From contig NZ_JAALLN010000015.1 of the NCBI RefSeq assembly GCF_011751075.1, positions 47,828-111,827 on the forward strand: 64,000 nt of DNA, written 5' to 3'. The position numbers and the translations under genes were made by a program. Numbering within the stretch: position 1 is the stretch's first letter; each line of letters starts with the position of its first letter. Shown here in pieces: positions 29,452 through 40,300 of this stretch. The stretch comes from Flavobacterium poyangense (GTDB taxonomy: Bacteria; Bacteroidota; Bacteroidia; Flavobacteriales; Flavobacteriaceae). The notes under the pieces are model-generated. The model did no database searches and was not told the origin of the DNA. It saw nothing but the letters and a program-made list of their open reading frames with translations.

Positions 29452-32400
29452 GCGAAAACAACATGTCAGATAACAGCCATAAAATTGCCATAATAGGCAT
29501 GTCCTGCCGCTTACCGGGAGCGGATAATATTGATCAGTTTTGGAGTAACCTGATTAATGGTAAAGAATCTTTTAGTGAATTTACCGATCAGGAATTGCGT
29601 GATTCCGGTGTAGACGAATCACTAATCAACTCTCCTAATTACATCCGCAGGAGAGGAATAATTAATGGTGCCGAATATTTTGATGCTACATTTTTCGGAA
29701 TTACCCCAAGAGATGCTGAAATTATGGACCCTCAGCACCGTATTTTTCTGGAATGCGCCTGGCACGCACTCGAAGATGCTGCTTACAATCCGGAAAAATC
29801 AAAAGCCCGTATCGGTGTTTTTGGAGGAACCGGAGTTAACTGGCATTTAAACAGTACTACTAATAATCCTGAAGTAGTTAAATATGCAAGTGGTACCTCA
29901 ATTGTAACCGGAAATGATAAAGATTACGTAGCGACACGTGTATCGTATAAACTGAATTTAAAAGGCCCGAGTCTTACCGTTCAATGTGCCTGTTCTACCT
30001 CTATGGCAGCAGTAATTATGGGAGTTAACAGTTTACTGAATTATCAGAGTGATATGGTACTTGCCGGTGGTGCTACAATAGAGTTGCCGGAACGCAGGGG
30101 TTATTTGTATCAGGAAGGTGGTCTGGAATCTTCAGACGGTCGTTGCAGAACCTTTGACAAAGACGCTGATGGAACTGTTTTTAGCCGTGGTGCCGGAGTT
30201 GTGCTGTTAAAACGTTATGACGAGGCCGTAAAAGATGGCGATCATATTTATGCGGTTATATTAGGCAGCGCACTAAACAATGACGGTAATGAAAAAGTTG
30301 GCTTTACGGCTCCAAGTATCGAAGGACAGGTAGATGTGGCTCTTGAAGCAATGGAGTTGGCAGATATTAGTGCTGATTCTATTAGTTATGTTGAGGCACA
30401 TGGTACTGCAACAGCTCTGGGTGACCCTATTGAGGTAACAGCTCTGTCAAAAGTATTCCGGTCGTATACTGATCGCAAGCAATTTTGCGGCATCGGATCT
30501 GTAAAGACCAATATCGGTCATACCGATTCGGCATCGGGTGTTGCGGGCTTAATCAAGACGGCATTGGCACTTTCAAATAAAAAAATTCCCGCTCATTTAA
30601 ATTTCAATGAGCCAAATCCGAAAATAGATTTTGAATCCAGTCCGTTTTATGTAAATACCGAATTAAAAAACTGGGAACAAACCGGTTATCCGTTACGAGC
30701 CATCGTAAATTCATTTGGCGTTGGTGGAACAAATGCCTGTGTAATTTTGGAAGAACCTCCTGTAATTACAAGTCAGCCGGAAATAGAGAAAAGAAAAATA
30801 CTAGTGCTTTCCGCAAAAACAGAAACAGCATTAGCTACTACCCAGTCTCAATTGCATGATTATATTGTTAAAAATCCTTCCTTAAATGTGGATGATTTAG
30901 CATACACTTATCAGGTAGGACGAAAATCATTTAGTCACAGAGGCTTTTTGGTTTATAAAGACCGTGAAGACTTACTGGCAAAATTAAGTACTGAGGGCAG
31001 TTTACAAACCGCTACCAGTACGGTAGAAAACAGACCTGTTATTTTTATGTTCCCGGGTCAGGGCAACCAATACCACAATATGGGGCTGCACTTGTATGAG
31101 GAAAATAAATTATATAGAGATACCGTAGACTATTGCTGCACTTACCTGAAAGAGGAATTTGGTTTTGATCTGAGGGATTTCTTATTTGCAAAAGATGCCG
31201 ATAAGGCAAAACAGGCCTTGGAACAAACTTATATTACACAACCGGCCATTTTTGTAACGAGCTATGCGATGGCATTAGTAGTAATGGATAAAGGAGTAAA
31301 ACCGGAAGCCTTTATAGGTCATAGTGTAGGTGAATATGTTGCCGCCTCTCTTTCGGGAATTATGTCTTTAGAAAACTGCCTTCGTGCTGTAGCGAAACGT
31401 GGTGCACTTATCCAGAAACTACCGGGCGGATCTATGCTTGCCGTTTTACAAAACGAAGACAAGATTGTTCCGCATTTGTTTGAAGGGGTTGAAGTAGCCG
31501 CTGTAAACAATCCTGACCTTTGTGTAATTGCCGGAACGGATGAAAATATTGACAAACTTGAAGCCATACTTAAAAACAGTGGTTTTTTCAGTAAACGTTT
31601 ATCCACCTCACATGCCTTTCATTCGGCTATGATGGATCCTTGTTTACCGGAATTTGCCGAAATGTTTGCTGACATTCCGTTGTCTGCTCCGACTATCCCG
31701 ATTATTTCTACAGTTACCGGAAACTTCCTTACTGATGATGAAGCCAGAAATCCGGAATATTGGGTAAGACATGTTAGAAATGCCGTTCGTTTTACAGATG
31801 CTGTAAACAAATGTTTAGAAATGAACCCTACCCTATTTTTAGAAATTGGACCGGGGCAATCACTTGAATCATCTGTTAAAAAACATTTGACCAGAGATTC
31901 TGAACACGGAGCCACACGAACCATGACAACTGCAACAGAAACCACAAATCATAATGATTTTCTTGAAGCTGCATTGGGTCAATTATGGCTTATGGATGGT
32001 ACTATTTCATGGGAAGAGTATTATAAAGATCAAGAAAGAAAACGTGTTGCACTGCCTGTATATCCTTATGAACGCATGGCCTATTCTATTGATTTTTCTA
32101 AAGTCAATAAACAACAGACTGAAAAAACAAATGTTCGTTATTCAGACAGCAAAGATTGGTACAGTGTACCGGTTTGGAAACGCTCTGCAGATAGTAAGTA
32201 TCTTATAAATAATGCTTCCGAAAATCAAACCTGGCTTATTTTTAATGATGAAAATGGTTTAGGCGATAAAATTATTGATGCACTGGTAAAAGAAGGTAAA
32301 TCTTTCTGTGAGGTAGTTTCGGGAGGTTTTTACAACAAACACAACGGAACCAAATACACCATTGATGTTGCCAACAAAGACCACTACAATTACCTGATGA

Positions 32401-35000
32401 AGGATCTGTTAGATGATGACATCGAACTAAGTCATATCGTACACCTGTTTAATTACACAGAACAATCAGACATCATAGATATGGAAAAACTGGATGACAT
32501 AGAAAATGTTTCCTTTTTTAGTCCATTATTTTTACAACAGGCATTGTATGAATCAGGCAAGTTAAAAGAAATTCAGTACACTTTAGTTGCAAATGGTGTT
32601 TTTGATGTCATTGGAGATAAAGTATATGCTCCGGAAAAAGCCCTTGCGATAGGCCCATGCCGTGTTCTTATTCAGGAGTTCCCATTAAGCAGATCACGTT
32701 TTATAGATGTTGATTTTCAAAGAACAGAAAAAGGCAGCATAAAACTCGCTGAGAACATTATCCGTGAGTCACAAAATACAGCCTATCAAACATTAGTGGC
32801 CTACAGAAATAATTACAGATGGATAGAGGGTTATGACCGTATTTCTTTTGAGAAAGAAAATACTCCTCATTACAAAGACGGTGGTATTTACCTGATTACC
32901 GGTGGTATAGGCGGTATCGGATTGTTAACAGCTTCTACCATTGCAAAAGAAGTAAAGGCAACCTTTATATTAACCTATAACAGTCCAATTCCTGAAAGAA
33001 ACGAATGGGACAAATGGCTGGAAGAAAATCCGGGCATTAGTTTTACCAGAGAGAAAATTGAAGGGGTACGCAAACTTGAAGAGATTGGGGCTACCATTAT
33101 ACTAAAACAAGCGAATGTGGCCAATTTAAATGAAATGACCCATCTTCGTAATGAAATTGAAAGCACTGTTGGCTCCATAACCGGTATCATTCACTCTGCC
33201 GGAGCTGTAGGTGGTGGTGTAATTCCGTTAAAAAAACCGGAATCAGTACGAGCTGTTTTTGATTCTAAATTTAAAGGAACTATTGTTCTGAATAAGTTAT
33301 TTGAAAACCAAAATCTGGACTTCTTTCTATTGTATTCCTCTGTTACTTCTATTTTGGGAGAGGGTACGCGTTTGGATTATTGTTCAGCCAATGCCTTTTT
33401 AGACAGTTTTTCAACTTATAGAAAACAAATTCGTAACGACTACACCTGCTCTATCAACTGGGCCGGGTGGAAAGGAACCGGAATGGCCGTTCGTTGGGAA
33501 AAAGAAAAAGCAGACAAAATGAAAATCAAGGAGGAGTCTACTGCTCCCGAAAAGATCGACAATACGGCAAAAACAATACTGCGTAATTCTAAAGATTTAT
33601 TAACGTTGGTTAAAACCGAAGGCAGTCAGTCTGTTTATGAAGTAAGCTTTAAACCGGAAAACGACTGGATTATAAACAGCCACTTTATTATCAATCAGCC
33701 TACAGTAGTAGGAACCTCGTTTATAGAATTGGCACACCAGTTCAGCAAAATGATTTACCCTGAACTCAATGTAGAATTGAAAAATTTATATTTCATTTCG
33801 CCTTTGATGTTTGAAAATGCAAAGGATAAAAAAGTACGTTTTATAGTAGATGAACAATCTAATAAACATAAATTCAGCTTTAAAACACAGCCGCTTGAAA
33901 AAGATGCTGATACTGATTTGTGGCACGATCACTTTGTAGGTGAAATGATTCTTTCTGAAAACAGTAATGAACTTATCGACATTGCGGCTACAAAAGAACG
34001 ACTGAACAAACAGGTAGATACCGGCAAATCTTTCAGAATTGTTTACAATTCGCAAAATATGCCTCTTATTGATTTAGGGGAACGTTGGGATATTGATAAC
34101 GAAATTCACGTAGGCGACAACGAGTGGTTGGCCAAACTAACACTCCGTCCTGAATTTCATGGAGATACAGACAATTTTGATTTCCACCCTGCCATTATGG
34201 ATAAAGCAACATCATTTGCCTTACGCTATACTTCAGAGGCTACCTATCTGCCGTTTAGTTACAAAAGCGTAAAACCATTTGAAAAAATTCCGGCCGAAGT
34301 TTATGCTTATTCTACATTGTCTAACGGTTCATCAGGTAATGGTGATGCTATTTCTTTAGATATCAAATTAATTGATGCCAATGGAAAAGTACTGATTGAC
34401 ATCAAAGAATACACCATGAAACAGGTTAACAACATGCCAGCGGCGCCTTCCAGAAAACAGGATCGTGACAAAGCTACTGCTGATATTCTGAGCGATACTT
34501 TTGATTATATACATCCTGATCAGGGCGAAGAAGTAATCAAACACATTTTACAATGTGAATTCTCTGAGCAACTGATTGTATACCCATGTGATTTTGACTT
34601 TATGCTCGAAGACAACCTTCCGGATTTACAAAAACGTGCTGAGAAAGATCAAAAAGCAAAAGAAAACAAATCCTATTATTCCCGTCCGGCATTAAGTACT
34701 ACTTATGTAGAACCAGCTAATGAAATGGAAAAAACCATTGCTAAAATATGGCAGGACATTTTAGGTATTGATAAAATAGGCCGTTATGATACTTTCACTG
34801 ATTTAGGTGGTAACTCCTTAGTTGCCATTCAGACAATTGCCAATATGGTCGATGTACTGGAAGTAGATCTTTCCGCTCAGGTATTTTATGATAACCCAAC
34901 CATTAAAGGAATGGCCGAAGCTGTGGTCGCCTCTATTATGGGAATGGATGATATTGAAAATTTAGAAAGTATAATTGAATCCATGAATCTGGAAAACTAA
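29448..35000 (+). CDS. PKS module KS-AT-KR-DH-ACP with unusual KR-before-DH order
   Basis: 1850 aa. The KS has QCACSTS (Cys182), EAHGTAT and KTNIGHTDS. The AT has GQGNQ, GHSVGE (Ser626) and HAFH, so malonyl is expected. Residues about 890-1130 look like the structural half of a ketoreductase. The catalytic KR follows (about 1140-1330) with LITGGIGGIG, LLYSSV and the YxxxN pair in DYCSANAF. A hot-dog dehydratase comes after the KR (about 1400-1640): the His is in INSHFIINQP and the Asp in HPAIMDKAT, but the usual HxxxGxxxxP is changed to HFIINQPTVVG. The ACP is near 1720-1800 (DLGGNSLVAI). Canonical modules place DH before KR. With the separate reductase gene next door, the Ser-derived chain could be fully reduced at the beta position. 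The next gene starts one base after this stop. Confidence 0.95.
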   Translation: MSENNMSDNSHKIAIIGMSCRLPGADNIDQFWSNLINGKESFSEFTDQELRDSGVDESLINSPNYIRRRGIINGAEYFDATFFGITPRDAEIMDPQHRIFLECAWHALEDAAYNPEKSKARIGVFGGTGVNWHLNSTTNNPEVVKYASGTSIVTGNDKDYVATRVSYKLNLKGPSLTVQCACSTSMAAVIMGVNSLLNYQSDMVLAGGATIELPERRGYLYQEGGLESSDGRCRTFDKDADGTVFSRGAGVVLLKRYDEAVKDGDHIYAVILGSALNNDGNEKVGFTAPSIEGQVDVALEAMELADISADSISYVEAHGTATALGDPIEVTALSKVFRSYTDRKQFCGIGSVKTNIGHTDSASGVAGLIKTALALSNKKIPAHLNFNEPNPKIDFESSPFYVNTELKNWEQTGYPLRAIVNSFGVGGTNACVILEEPPVITSQPEIEKRKILVLSAKTETALATTQSQLHDYIVKNPSLNVDDLAYTYQVGRKSFSHRGFLVYKDREDLLAKLSTEGSLQTATSTVENRPVIFMFPGQGNQYHNMGLHLYEENKLYRDTVDYCCTYLKEEFGFDLRDFLFAKDADKAKQALEQTYITQPAIFVTSYAMALVVMDKGVKPEAFIGHSVGEYVAASLSGIMSLENCLRAVAKRGALIQKLPGGSMLAVLQNEDKIVPHLFEGVEVAAVNNPDLCVIAGTDENIDKLEAILKNSGFFSKRLSTSHAFHSAMMDPCLPEFAEMFADIPLSAPTIPIISTVTGNFLTDDEARNPEYWVRHVRNAVRFTDAVNKCLEMNPTLFLEIGPGQSLESSVKKHLTRDSEHGATRTMTTATETTNHNDFLEAALGQLWLMDGTISWEEYYKDQERKRVALPVYPYERMAYSIDFSKVNKQQTEKTNVRYSDSKDWYSVPVWKRSADSKYLINNASENQTWLIFNDENGLGDKIIDALVKEGKSFCEVVSGGFYNKHNGTKYTIDVANKDHYNYLMKDLLDDDIELSHIVHLFNYTEQSDIIDMEKLDDIENVSFFSPLFLQQALYESGKLKEIQYTLVANGVFDVIGDKVYAPEKALAIGPCRVLIQEFPLSRSRFIDVDFQRTEKGSIKLAENIIRESQNTAYQTLVAYRNNYRWIEGYDRISFEKENTPHYKDGGIYLITGGIGGIGLLTASTIAKEVKATFILTYNSPIPERNEWDKWLEENPGISFTREKIEGVRKLEEIGATIILKQANVANLNEMTHLRNEIESTVGSITGIIHSAGAVGGGVIPLKKPESVRAVFDSKFKGTIVLNKLFENQNLDFFLLYSSVTSILGEGTRLDYCSANAFLDSFSTYRKQIRNDYTCSINWAGWKGTGMAVRWEKEKADKMKIKEESTAPEKIDNTAKTILRNSKDLLTLVKTEGSQSVYEVSFKPENDWIINSHFIINQPTVVGTSFIELAHQFSKMIYPELNVELKNLYFISPLMFENAKDKKVRFIVDEQSNKHKFSFKTQPLEKDADTDLWHDHFVGEMILSENSNELIDIAATKERLNKQVDTGKSFRIVYNSQNMPLIDLGERWDIDNEIHVGDNEWLAKLTLRPEFHGDTDNFDFHPAIMDKATSFALRYTSEATYLPFSYKSVKPFEKIPAEVYAYSTLSNGSSGNGDAISLDIKLIDANGKVLIDIKEYTMKQVNNMPAAPSRKQDRDKATADILSDTFDYIHPDQGEEVIKHILQCEFSEQLIVYPCDFDFMLEDNLPDLQKRAEKDQKAKENKSYYSRPALSTTYVEPANEMEKTIAKIWQDILGIDKIGRYDTFTDLGGNSLVAIQTIANMVDVLEVDLSAQVFYDNPTIKGMAEAVVASIMGMDDIENLESIIESMNLEN

Positions 35001-35001
35001 A

Positions 35002-36183
35002 ATGATAGATGTAAACGAATTCATTGCAAACCTCAGCCCCGAACAGGTGGCTGAGTTTATGCAAAAGTTACGAACCGGCAAAACAGATAGTACAACGGCT
35101 ATAAGTGGAATCGAGATTAAAAAACCGGTTGAACTTAAAACAAAACCGTATGCACCAAAACCGGGGGATAATTTTATCATGCACATGCAAAAGCCCGGAA
35201 ATTTGAGTTCTTTTATTTTCAAGAAAAAAGAGATTCTTCCCCCCGCTCCGGATCAAGTACAAATTTGTGTAAAAGCAACGAGTTTGAATTTTCGCGATTT
35301 AATGATTGCAATGAAATTGTATCATTCCACTCCGGGGGTTGCTTCTGTAATGGGATCAGATTTTTCAGGTGTTGTAACTGCCGTTGGCAGTAAAATTACC
35401 GAATTTAAAATAGGAGACGAAGTATTTTGTTTATCGGCAGGTTCCCTCACGCAAAACGGTGAATTAGACGAAGACAGTCATTTTGTGCGCTACACCAATA
35501 TCAAATCCGATCAGGTTACCAAAAAGCCCGGTAATATAAGCTGGCAACAAGCCGCCTGTATTCCTACTGCATTTTTAACGAGTTATTTTGTTTTGATGCA
35601 TAATGCACGACTGGAAAAAAGACATCGCGTTTTGATCCATACTGCTACTGGTGGTGTCGGGCAATCGGCCATACAAATTGCCAAATGGATTGGTGCAGAA
35701 GCATTTGTAACCGCCGGAACCGATTTGAAAAGAGAATACCTCGAAAGCATTGGTTTTAAAGATCCGATGAATTCCAGAACGATGGATTTTATCGATCAGA
35801 TTCTGGAACGCACTAATCAGGAAGGAGTTGATGTAATTCTAAACACTTTAGGTGGTGAAGCCGCAAGTGAAAGTTTAAAAATCCTCAAAAACTTTGGGCA
35901 TTTTCTGCAAGTAGATAAAAAAGATATAGCAGCCAATTATCACTTACCTCTGGCAGAATTTAAAAAAGGGATTTCGTATTCAGCATTTGATTTAGGATTG
36001 TTTTACCTCTATCCGGATATGACAAAGAAATACCTCGATTTAATTTCGGCCCATTTTGAAAGAGGTGATTTTGAGCCCATTCAATTTGAAACCTATGCAA
36101 TCAAGGATCTCGGAAAAGCCCTTTCCTATATGTCAAGATCTCAGCATATCGGGAAGATCGTTCTTGAATACGATCAAGAGTAA
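35002..36183 (+). CDS. Stand-alone enoyl reductase (MDR family) acting on the adjacent PKS
   Basis: 393 aa. It is a medium-chain dehydrogenase/reductase of the quinone-oxidoreductase/PKS-ER type, with NFRDLMIAMKLY and GSDFSGVVTAVGS in the substrate half and the nucleotide-binding TGGVGQSAIQIAK. Zinc ligands typical of alcohol dehydrogenases are not evident, as in PKS ERs. The first 40 residues precede the catalytic fold and include LSPEQVAEFMQKL, which closely resembles the start of the next protein, so it is probably a docking element. The neighbouring PKS has KR and DH but no ER, so this enzyme most simply finishes its reduction in trans, using NADPH. It starts one base after the PKS stop; a 70-bp gap without clear signals separates it from the next gene. 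Confidence 0.92.
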   Translation: MIDVNEFIANLSPEQVAEFMQKLRTGKTDSTTAISGIEIKKPVELKTKPYAPKPGDNFIMHMQKPGNLSSFIFKKKEILPPAPDQVQICVKATSLNFRDLMIAMKLYHSTPGVASVMGSDFSGVVTAVGSKITEFKIGDEVFCLSAGSLTQNGELDEDSHFVRYTNIKSDQVTKKPGNISWQQAACIPTAFLTSYFVLMHNARLEKRHRVLIHTATGGVGQSAIQIAKWIGAEAFVTAGTDLKREYLESIGFKDPMNSRTMDFIDQILERTNQEGVDVILNTLGGEAASESLKILKNFGHFLQVDKKDIAANYHLPLAEFKKGISYSAFDLGLFYLYPDMTKKYLDLISAHFERGDFEPIQFETYAIKDLGKALSYMSRSQHIGKIVLEYDQE

Positions 36184-36253
36184 AAAAGTACAATTATCCC
36201 CAGAGCGGTCCTAAAATATACAGCCCGCTTAAAACTTAGAACAAATAAAATAA

Positions 36254-39200
36254 ATGGATACAGAACTTAAGAGTAAGCTAAGCGACCTTTCTCCGAGTCA
36301 GTTAAAAGAACTGATGAAAAAAATGGGGAAAGAGAAAAAGGAAATGCCGGTAATGCAGAGAAACGAATCTCAGCTTTACCCGGTTACCAGCGCTCAAAAG
36401 CGAATGTGGTTTCTATCCAAACTGGATCCTGACTCCTATTTGTATACCAATCCCATTGGCATTCGTGTTAAATCAAAACAAACAATTGATATCGATCTTT
36501 TTGTAAAAGGTTTTAAAACAGTGGTTGATCGTCATGAGATTATGCGAACCTCTTTTGTAAACGTCGACGGCCAAATCTTCCAAAAAATTCACGATCACCT
36601 TTCTTTTGAAATTGAGAAAATTGATCTTTCGTTGCTCTCTCCCGAGGAAAAAGAAACAAAAATGTTTGCCATTTTAGAACAGGACGGACAGCAAATAATT
36701 AGCATTGAAGCCCTGCCTTTATTTCGCTTTAAACAACTCACACTTAGTCCAAATGAGTTTGTATTTATATATACTTCACACCATATTATATCCGATGCCT
36801 GGTCCAGTTCGTATATCTTTCGTTCGATGCAGGAAATTTTTGAGCAAACGATTAAAGGTGCTGTTCCTTCATCAGGCAAACTTAAGTACCAGTTTATCGA
36901 TTATGTAAACTGGGAACAAAAATGGCTTGTTTCAAACGAATACAAAAACGCAATGACCAAATGGAGAGAAATGCTGCCGGAAGCCCCGGAACCACTAAAT
37001 CTCCCTTTGGATTTTAAACGCCCAAAAACAATTAATTACGAAGGAAGTCTGTACAAAACTACATTTAGAAAAGACCTTGTAGAGGCCTTGCGATTATTCA
37101 GCAAAAAAGAAGGTGTAACGTTATTTCACACACTGCTTTCCTGTTTTAATATTGCCTTGTACAAGTATTCAAAAAATAAAGAGATAGTAGTTGGCATTCC
37201 CATGTCTAATCGAAAATTGAAAGAATTTCAGGAAACGATCGGAATGTTTTTAAATACACTTCCTCACAGAACCCTTATCAATGACAACTTACAGTTCAGA
37301 GATTATCTTCATCAGGTCAGACAGGTCAGTCAGGATATGATGACACATCAGGATGTGCCTTTTGATAAAATTACCGAGGCTTTAAACCCTGTCAGAGATA
37401 TGGCCATTTCGCCGTTGTTTCAGGTTTTGTTTGTTTTTCAAAATATCCCGGCAATGTACGAATGGGAAGACCTGTCGGTTGCACCCGTAAAGAGCGATTA
37501 CAGTATTTCTAAGTACGACCTTAACCTTTGGCTCGAGGAAGTTGCAGATGAGCTCATCCTTTCCATGACCTGCCAAACCAGCTTGTTTCGTAAGGAAATG
37601 ATGCCACAGTTCTTGACTTATTATGAATGTATTTTAAAACATATCCTGGATAATCCGGAAGAGAAAATTGCTGACATAACGCTTTCTGAGCAGCAGCATA
37701 CACCTTATCCTGAAACAGAGTCAAATGAATACACAAGCTACCTCACTGGATTTGAAAATCAAGCGCTACTTCACCCCAATAAAACGGCTTTACGCTTTAA
37801 TGAGCAGCTTTACAATTATTCTCAATTAAATGAACTCGCCAATCAGGCAGCGCATTATCTGTTACAAACCAAAAAAGATCAGCCTATAATTGGGTTAGCT
37901 ATGGAACGTACGCCGGAGCTCTTAATTGCGCTACTTGCCATACATAAAATTGGTGCTGCTTATTTGCCTATAGATACACAGCTGCCAAAAGAACGACTAA
38001 CCTATATACTAGCTGATTCCGGAATTGAAACTGTAATTACGACCGGCACTACCGCTACTGTTTTTGAAGGCTTTGAAGTAGAATCTCTTTTATTTGAAGA
38101 TATCACCGACAAGTCTGAACAGCTCAAAAAAACAAATCCGTCAATAAAAATAGAGGCCAATACGCCTGCTTATATTATTTATACTTCAGGAAGCACCGGG
38201 CAACCAAAAGGTGTTTGCATAGAGCATGCGCAGTTACTAAATTATTCTACCGCTATTTGGAAACGCATACAGCTTTCTGCCGACAGTAATTTTGCCTCCA
38301 TATCTGCCTTTACAACCGATTTAGGAAATACACAAATATTCCCAACATTACTACATGGAGGTTGTATTACACTTGTGCCTGATGCCGTTTTGACAAATCC
38401 TAAGTTATTCTCCTCTTACCTGCATACACATCAGGTCGATTGCTTAAAAATAGTTCCTTCGTATTTAAGAAGCTTACTTACAGTGGAAGAAGGTTTTGGC
38501 ATACTACCAAAAAAAGTATTGATTTTAGGCGGCGAAGCTATTCCTGCCTCGCTGATTCTGAAAATAAGAGCATCCCGTCCCGATTTAAGAATCATCAACC
38601 ATTATGGTCCTACAGAAACCACTATTGGTATACTAACCCATGAGATTGGTACTGTAAACGAGAACAGTATTATTCCGTTAGGCAAAGTACTGGATCACAA
38701 CACAGTGGTTATCGTTGATTCGCAAAACAGGCCGTTGCCAAAAGGAATTCCGGGAGAAATAATTGTGTATGGTAACAATGTGGGGCGAGGTTATATCAAT
38801 AACAAAAATCTTACTGACCAAAACTTTATTCCCCTGGACAGTAATCCCGAAATAAGAGGTTACAAAACCGGCGATATGGGTAGAATTACTTATACCGGTG
38901 AGATCGAATTTTTAGGTCGCAAAGACCGTCAGATAAAAGTTCGTGGCTTTAGAGTAGAAATCGACGAGATTGAAAAAGCATTACTACAAAATCCCGCTAT
39001 TACTGAAGTTGTAATTAGCGCCAAAAACGACCAAAGCCTTGTTGCTTATACTACAGGAACCCTTACTGCATCGGATGTTTCTAAAATAAAACAGGAATTA
39101 AAAGCACACTTACCTGTCTATATGATTCCTGATGAAATAATCGTACTGGACAGCATACCCCGTCACGGAAACGGAAAAGTCAACAGCAAAGCATTGGAAA

Positions 39201-40300
39201 GTCTTTCCGCCACTGATAACCAAACAAAACAAAGTATTGAAATACAGCCAAGAGATGAAACAGAATTAGCCATTAAACACATTTGGGAAGAGGTTTTAAC
39301 GCAGCCTGTTAGAAGCATTCATGTTGATTTTTTTGATGCCGGAGGTAATTCACTTATGGCTATTGAAATTATTGCCAAACTGAATAAACACTTTACAACC
39401 GATTTTAGTATTGTGGTCTTGTTTGAGTGTCCTACAGTTCACTTACTGGCATCAAAAATAAGAACAGATACTTATTCGGCATCACAAAGTCCATTAGTTT
39501 TACTTCGAAAAGGTACCGGAGATAGCAATCTGTTTCTGATACATCCTGCAGGTGGTGATGTTCTGAGTTATTATGATTTGGCACGAAATATTGATTCTGA
39601 TTATTCTATTTATGGTCTACAAGCAAAAAAGACCGATAGCAAACCGGAAAGTATACAGGAAGTTTCTGCACTTTATCTACAAGCAATTGTTACAGAAGTA
39701 CCTACCGGGAATTTTATTTTTGGAGGCTGGTCAATGGGGGCTTTAGTAGCCTATGAAATGGCCCGTTTGCACAAAGAGAGTACCGGAACATATGCTCCTG
39801 TAATTATTCTTGATCAAAAGGCTCCTGCTGCATTTGCCGACACAGTGATGGATACAGTAGACAAACTATCGCTTTTTGGAGAAAAAATAAATCATTTGGT
39901 AGGTCGAAAAACACAGCTTACAAAAACAGCTTTAGAAGGATTATCAGCTACCGAACGTTCCGCTTTATTTCTCCAGGAGTTTAAAGAAAGTAATCTGGTA
40001 CCGGAAGATTTAAAACCCGAAGAGTTTCATGGTTTCTTAGATGTAATGCTTTATCACAACGAAATTACAATAAAATACCAGACCGAAACTTACAATGGCC
40101 CAGTCCTACTTATGAGGGCAGCAGATTCAACTTTTGCAGATGATGCCATAATACAAACACCCGATTACGGATGGATTAACTATATCCCGGAAACACTATC
40201 GGTAATAGAGGTACCGGGAAATCATATTACGCTTATCAGAAAACCCAATGTAGAGAACGTTGGGAAACAAATTAGTTTATACTTAAAAAATAAATCATAA
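36254..40300 (+). CDS. Terminal NRPS module C-A-PCP-TE, predicted Asp-activating
   Basis: 1348 aa. The N-terminal 30 residues carry a helix with LSPSQLKELMKKM, matching that of the preceding reductase. The C domain has HHIISDAWS (Ala replaces the usual Gly). The A domain has YIIYTSGSTGQPKG, the A4 variant FTTDLGNT, NHYGPTETT and GNGKVNSKAL. Its code D-L-T-K-I-G-H-I-G-K is close to Asp codes. The PCP has FFDAGGNSL. The thioesterase (about 1085-1345) has GGWSMG (Ser near 1159), an Asp in LDQKAP and a His in VPGNHITL. It should add Asp and release the chain by hydrolysis or cyclisation; the sequence does not say which. It is the only thioesterase in the window. The stop overlaps the methyltransferase ATG by one base (TAATG). 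Confidence 0.95.
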   Translation: MDTELKSKLSDLSPSQLKELMKKMGKEKKEMPVMQRNESQLYPVTSAQKRMWFLSKLDPDSYLYTNPIGIRVKSKQTIDIDLFVKGFKTVVDRHEIMRTSFVNVDGQIFQKIHDHLSFEIEKIDLSLLSPEEKETKMFAILEQDGQQIISIEALPLFRFKQLTLSPNEFVFIYTSHHIISDAWSSSYIFRSMQEIFEQTIKGAVPSSGKLKYQFIDYVNWEQKWLVSNEYKNAMTKWREMLPEAPEPLNLPLDFKRPKTINYEGSLYKTTFRKDLVEALRLFSKKEGVTLFHTLLSCFNIALYKYSKNKEIVVGIPMSNRKLKEFQETIGMFLNTLPHRTLINDNLQFRDYLHQVRQVSQDMMTHQDVPFDKITEALNPVRDMAISPLFQVLFVFQNIPAMYEWEDLSVAPVKSDYSISKYDLNLWLEEVADELILSMTCQTSLFRKEMMPQFLTYYECILKHILDNPEEKIADITLSEQQHTPYPETESNEYTSYLTGFENQALLHPNKTALRFNEQLYNYSQLNELANQAAHYLLQTKKDQPIIGLAMERTPELLIALLAIHKIGAAYLPIDTQLPKERLTYILADSGIETVITTGTTATVFEGFEVESLLFEDITDKSEQLKKTNPSIKIEANTPAYIIYTSGSTGQPKGVCIEHAQLLNYSTAIWKRIQLSADSNFASISAFTTDLGNTQIFPTLLHGGCITLVPDAVLTNPKLFSSYLHTHQVDCLKIVPSYLRSLLTVEEGFGILPKKVLILGGEAIPASLILKIRASRPDLRIINHYGPTETTIGILTHEIGTVNENSIIPLGKVLDHNTVVIVDSQNRPLPKGIPGEIIVYGNNVGRGYINNKNLTDQNFIPLDSNPEIRGYKTGDMGRITYTGEIEFLGRKDRQIKVRGFRVEIDEIEKALLQNPAITEVVISAKNDQSLVAYTTGTLTASDVSKIKQELKAHLPVYMIPDEIIVLDSIPRHGNGKVNSKALESLSATDNQTKQSIEIQPRDETELAIKHIWEEVLTQPVRSIHVDFFDAGGNSLMAIEIIAKLNKHFTTDFSIVVLFECPTVHLLASKIRTDTYSASQSPLVLLRKGTGDSNLFLIHPAGGDVLSYYDLARNIDSDYSIYGLQAKKTDSKPESIQEVSALYLQAIVTEVPTGNFIFGGWSMGALVAYEMARLHKESTGTYAPVIILDQKAPAAFADTVMDTVDKLSLFGEKINHLVGRKTQLTKTALEGLSATERSALFLQEFKESNLVPEDLKPEEFHGFLDVMLYHNEITIKYQTETYNGPVLLMRAADSTFADDAIIQTPDYGWINYIPETLSVIEVPGNHITLIRKPNVENVGKQISLYLKNKS

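Noticed and set aside
31319..31945. Two open frames on the minus strand inside the PKS gene
   Set aside because: They mirror the AT domain, which has complete motifs on the plus strand, and their translations show no fold or family features.
38200..38400. Loss of Asp235 in the terminal NRPS A domain
   Set aside because: The A4 region reads FTTDLGNT; aligning the Asp of TDLGNT with Asp235 gives a normal Asp-type code, so the residue is present.
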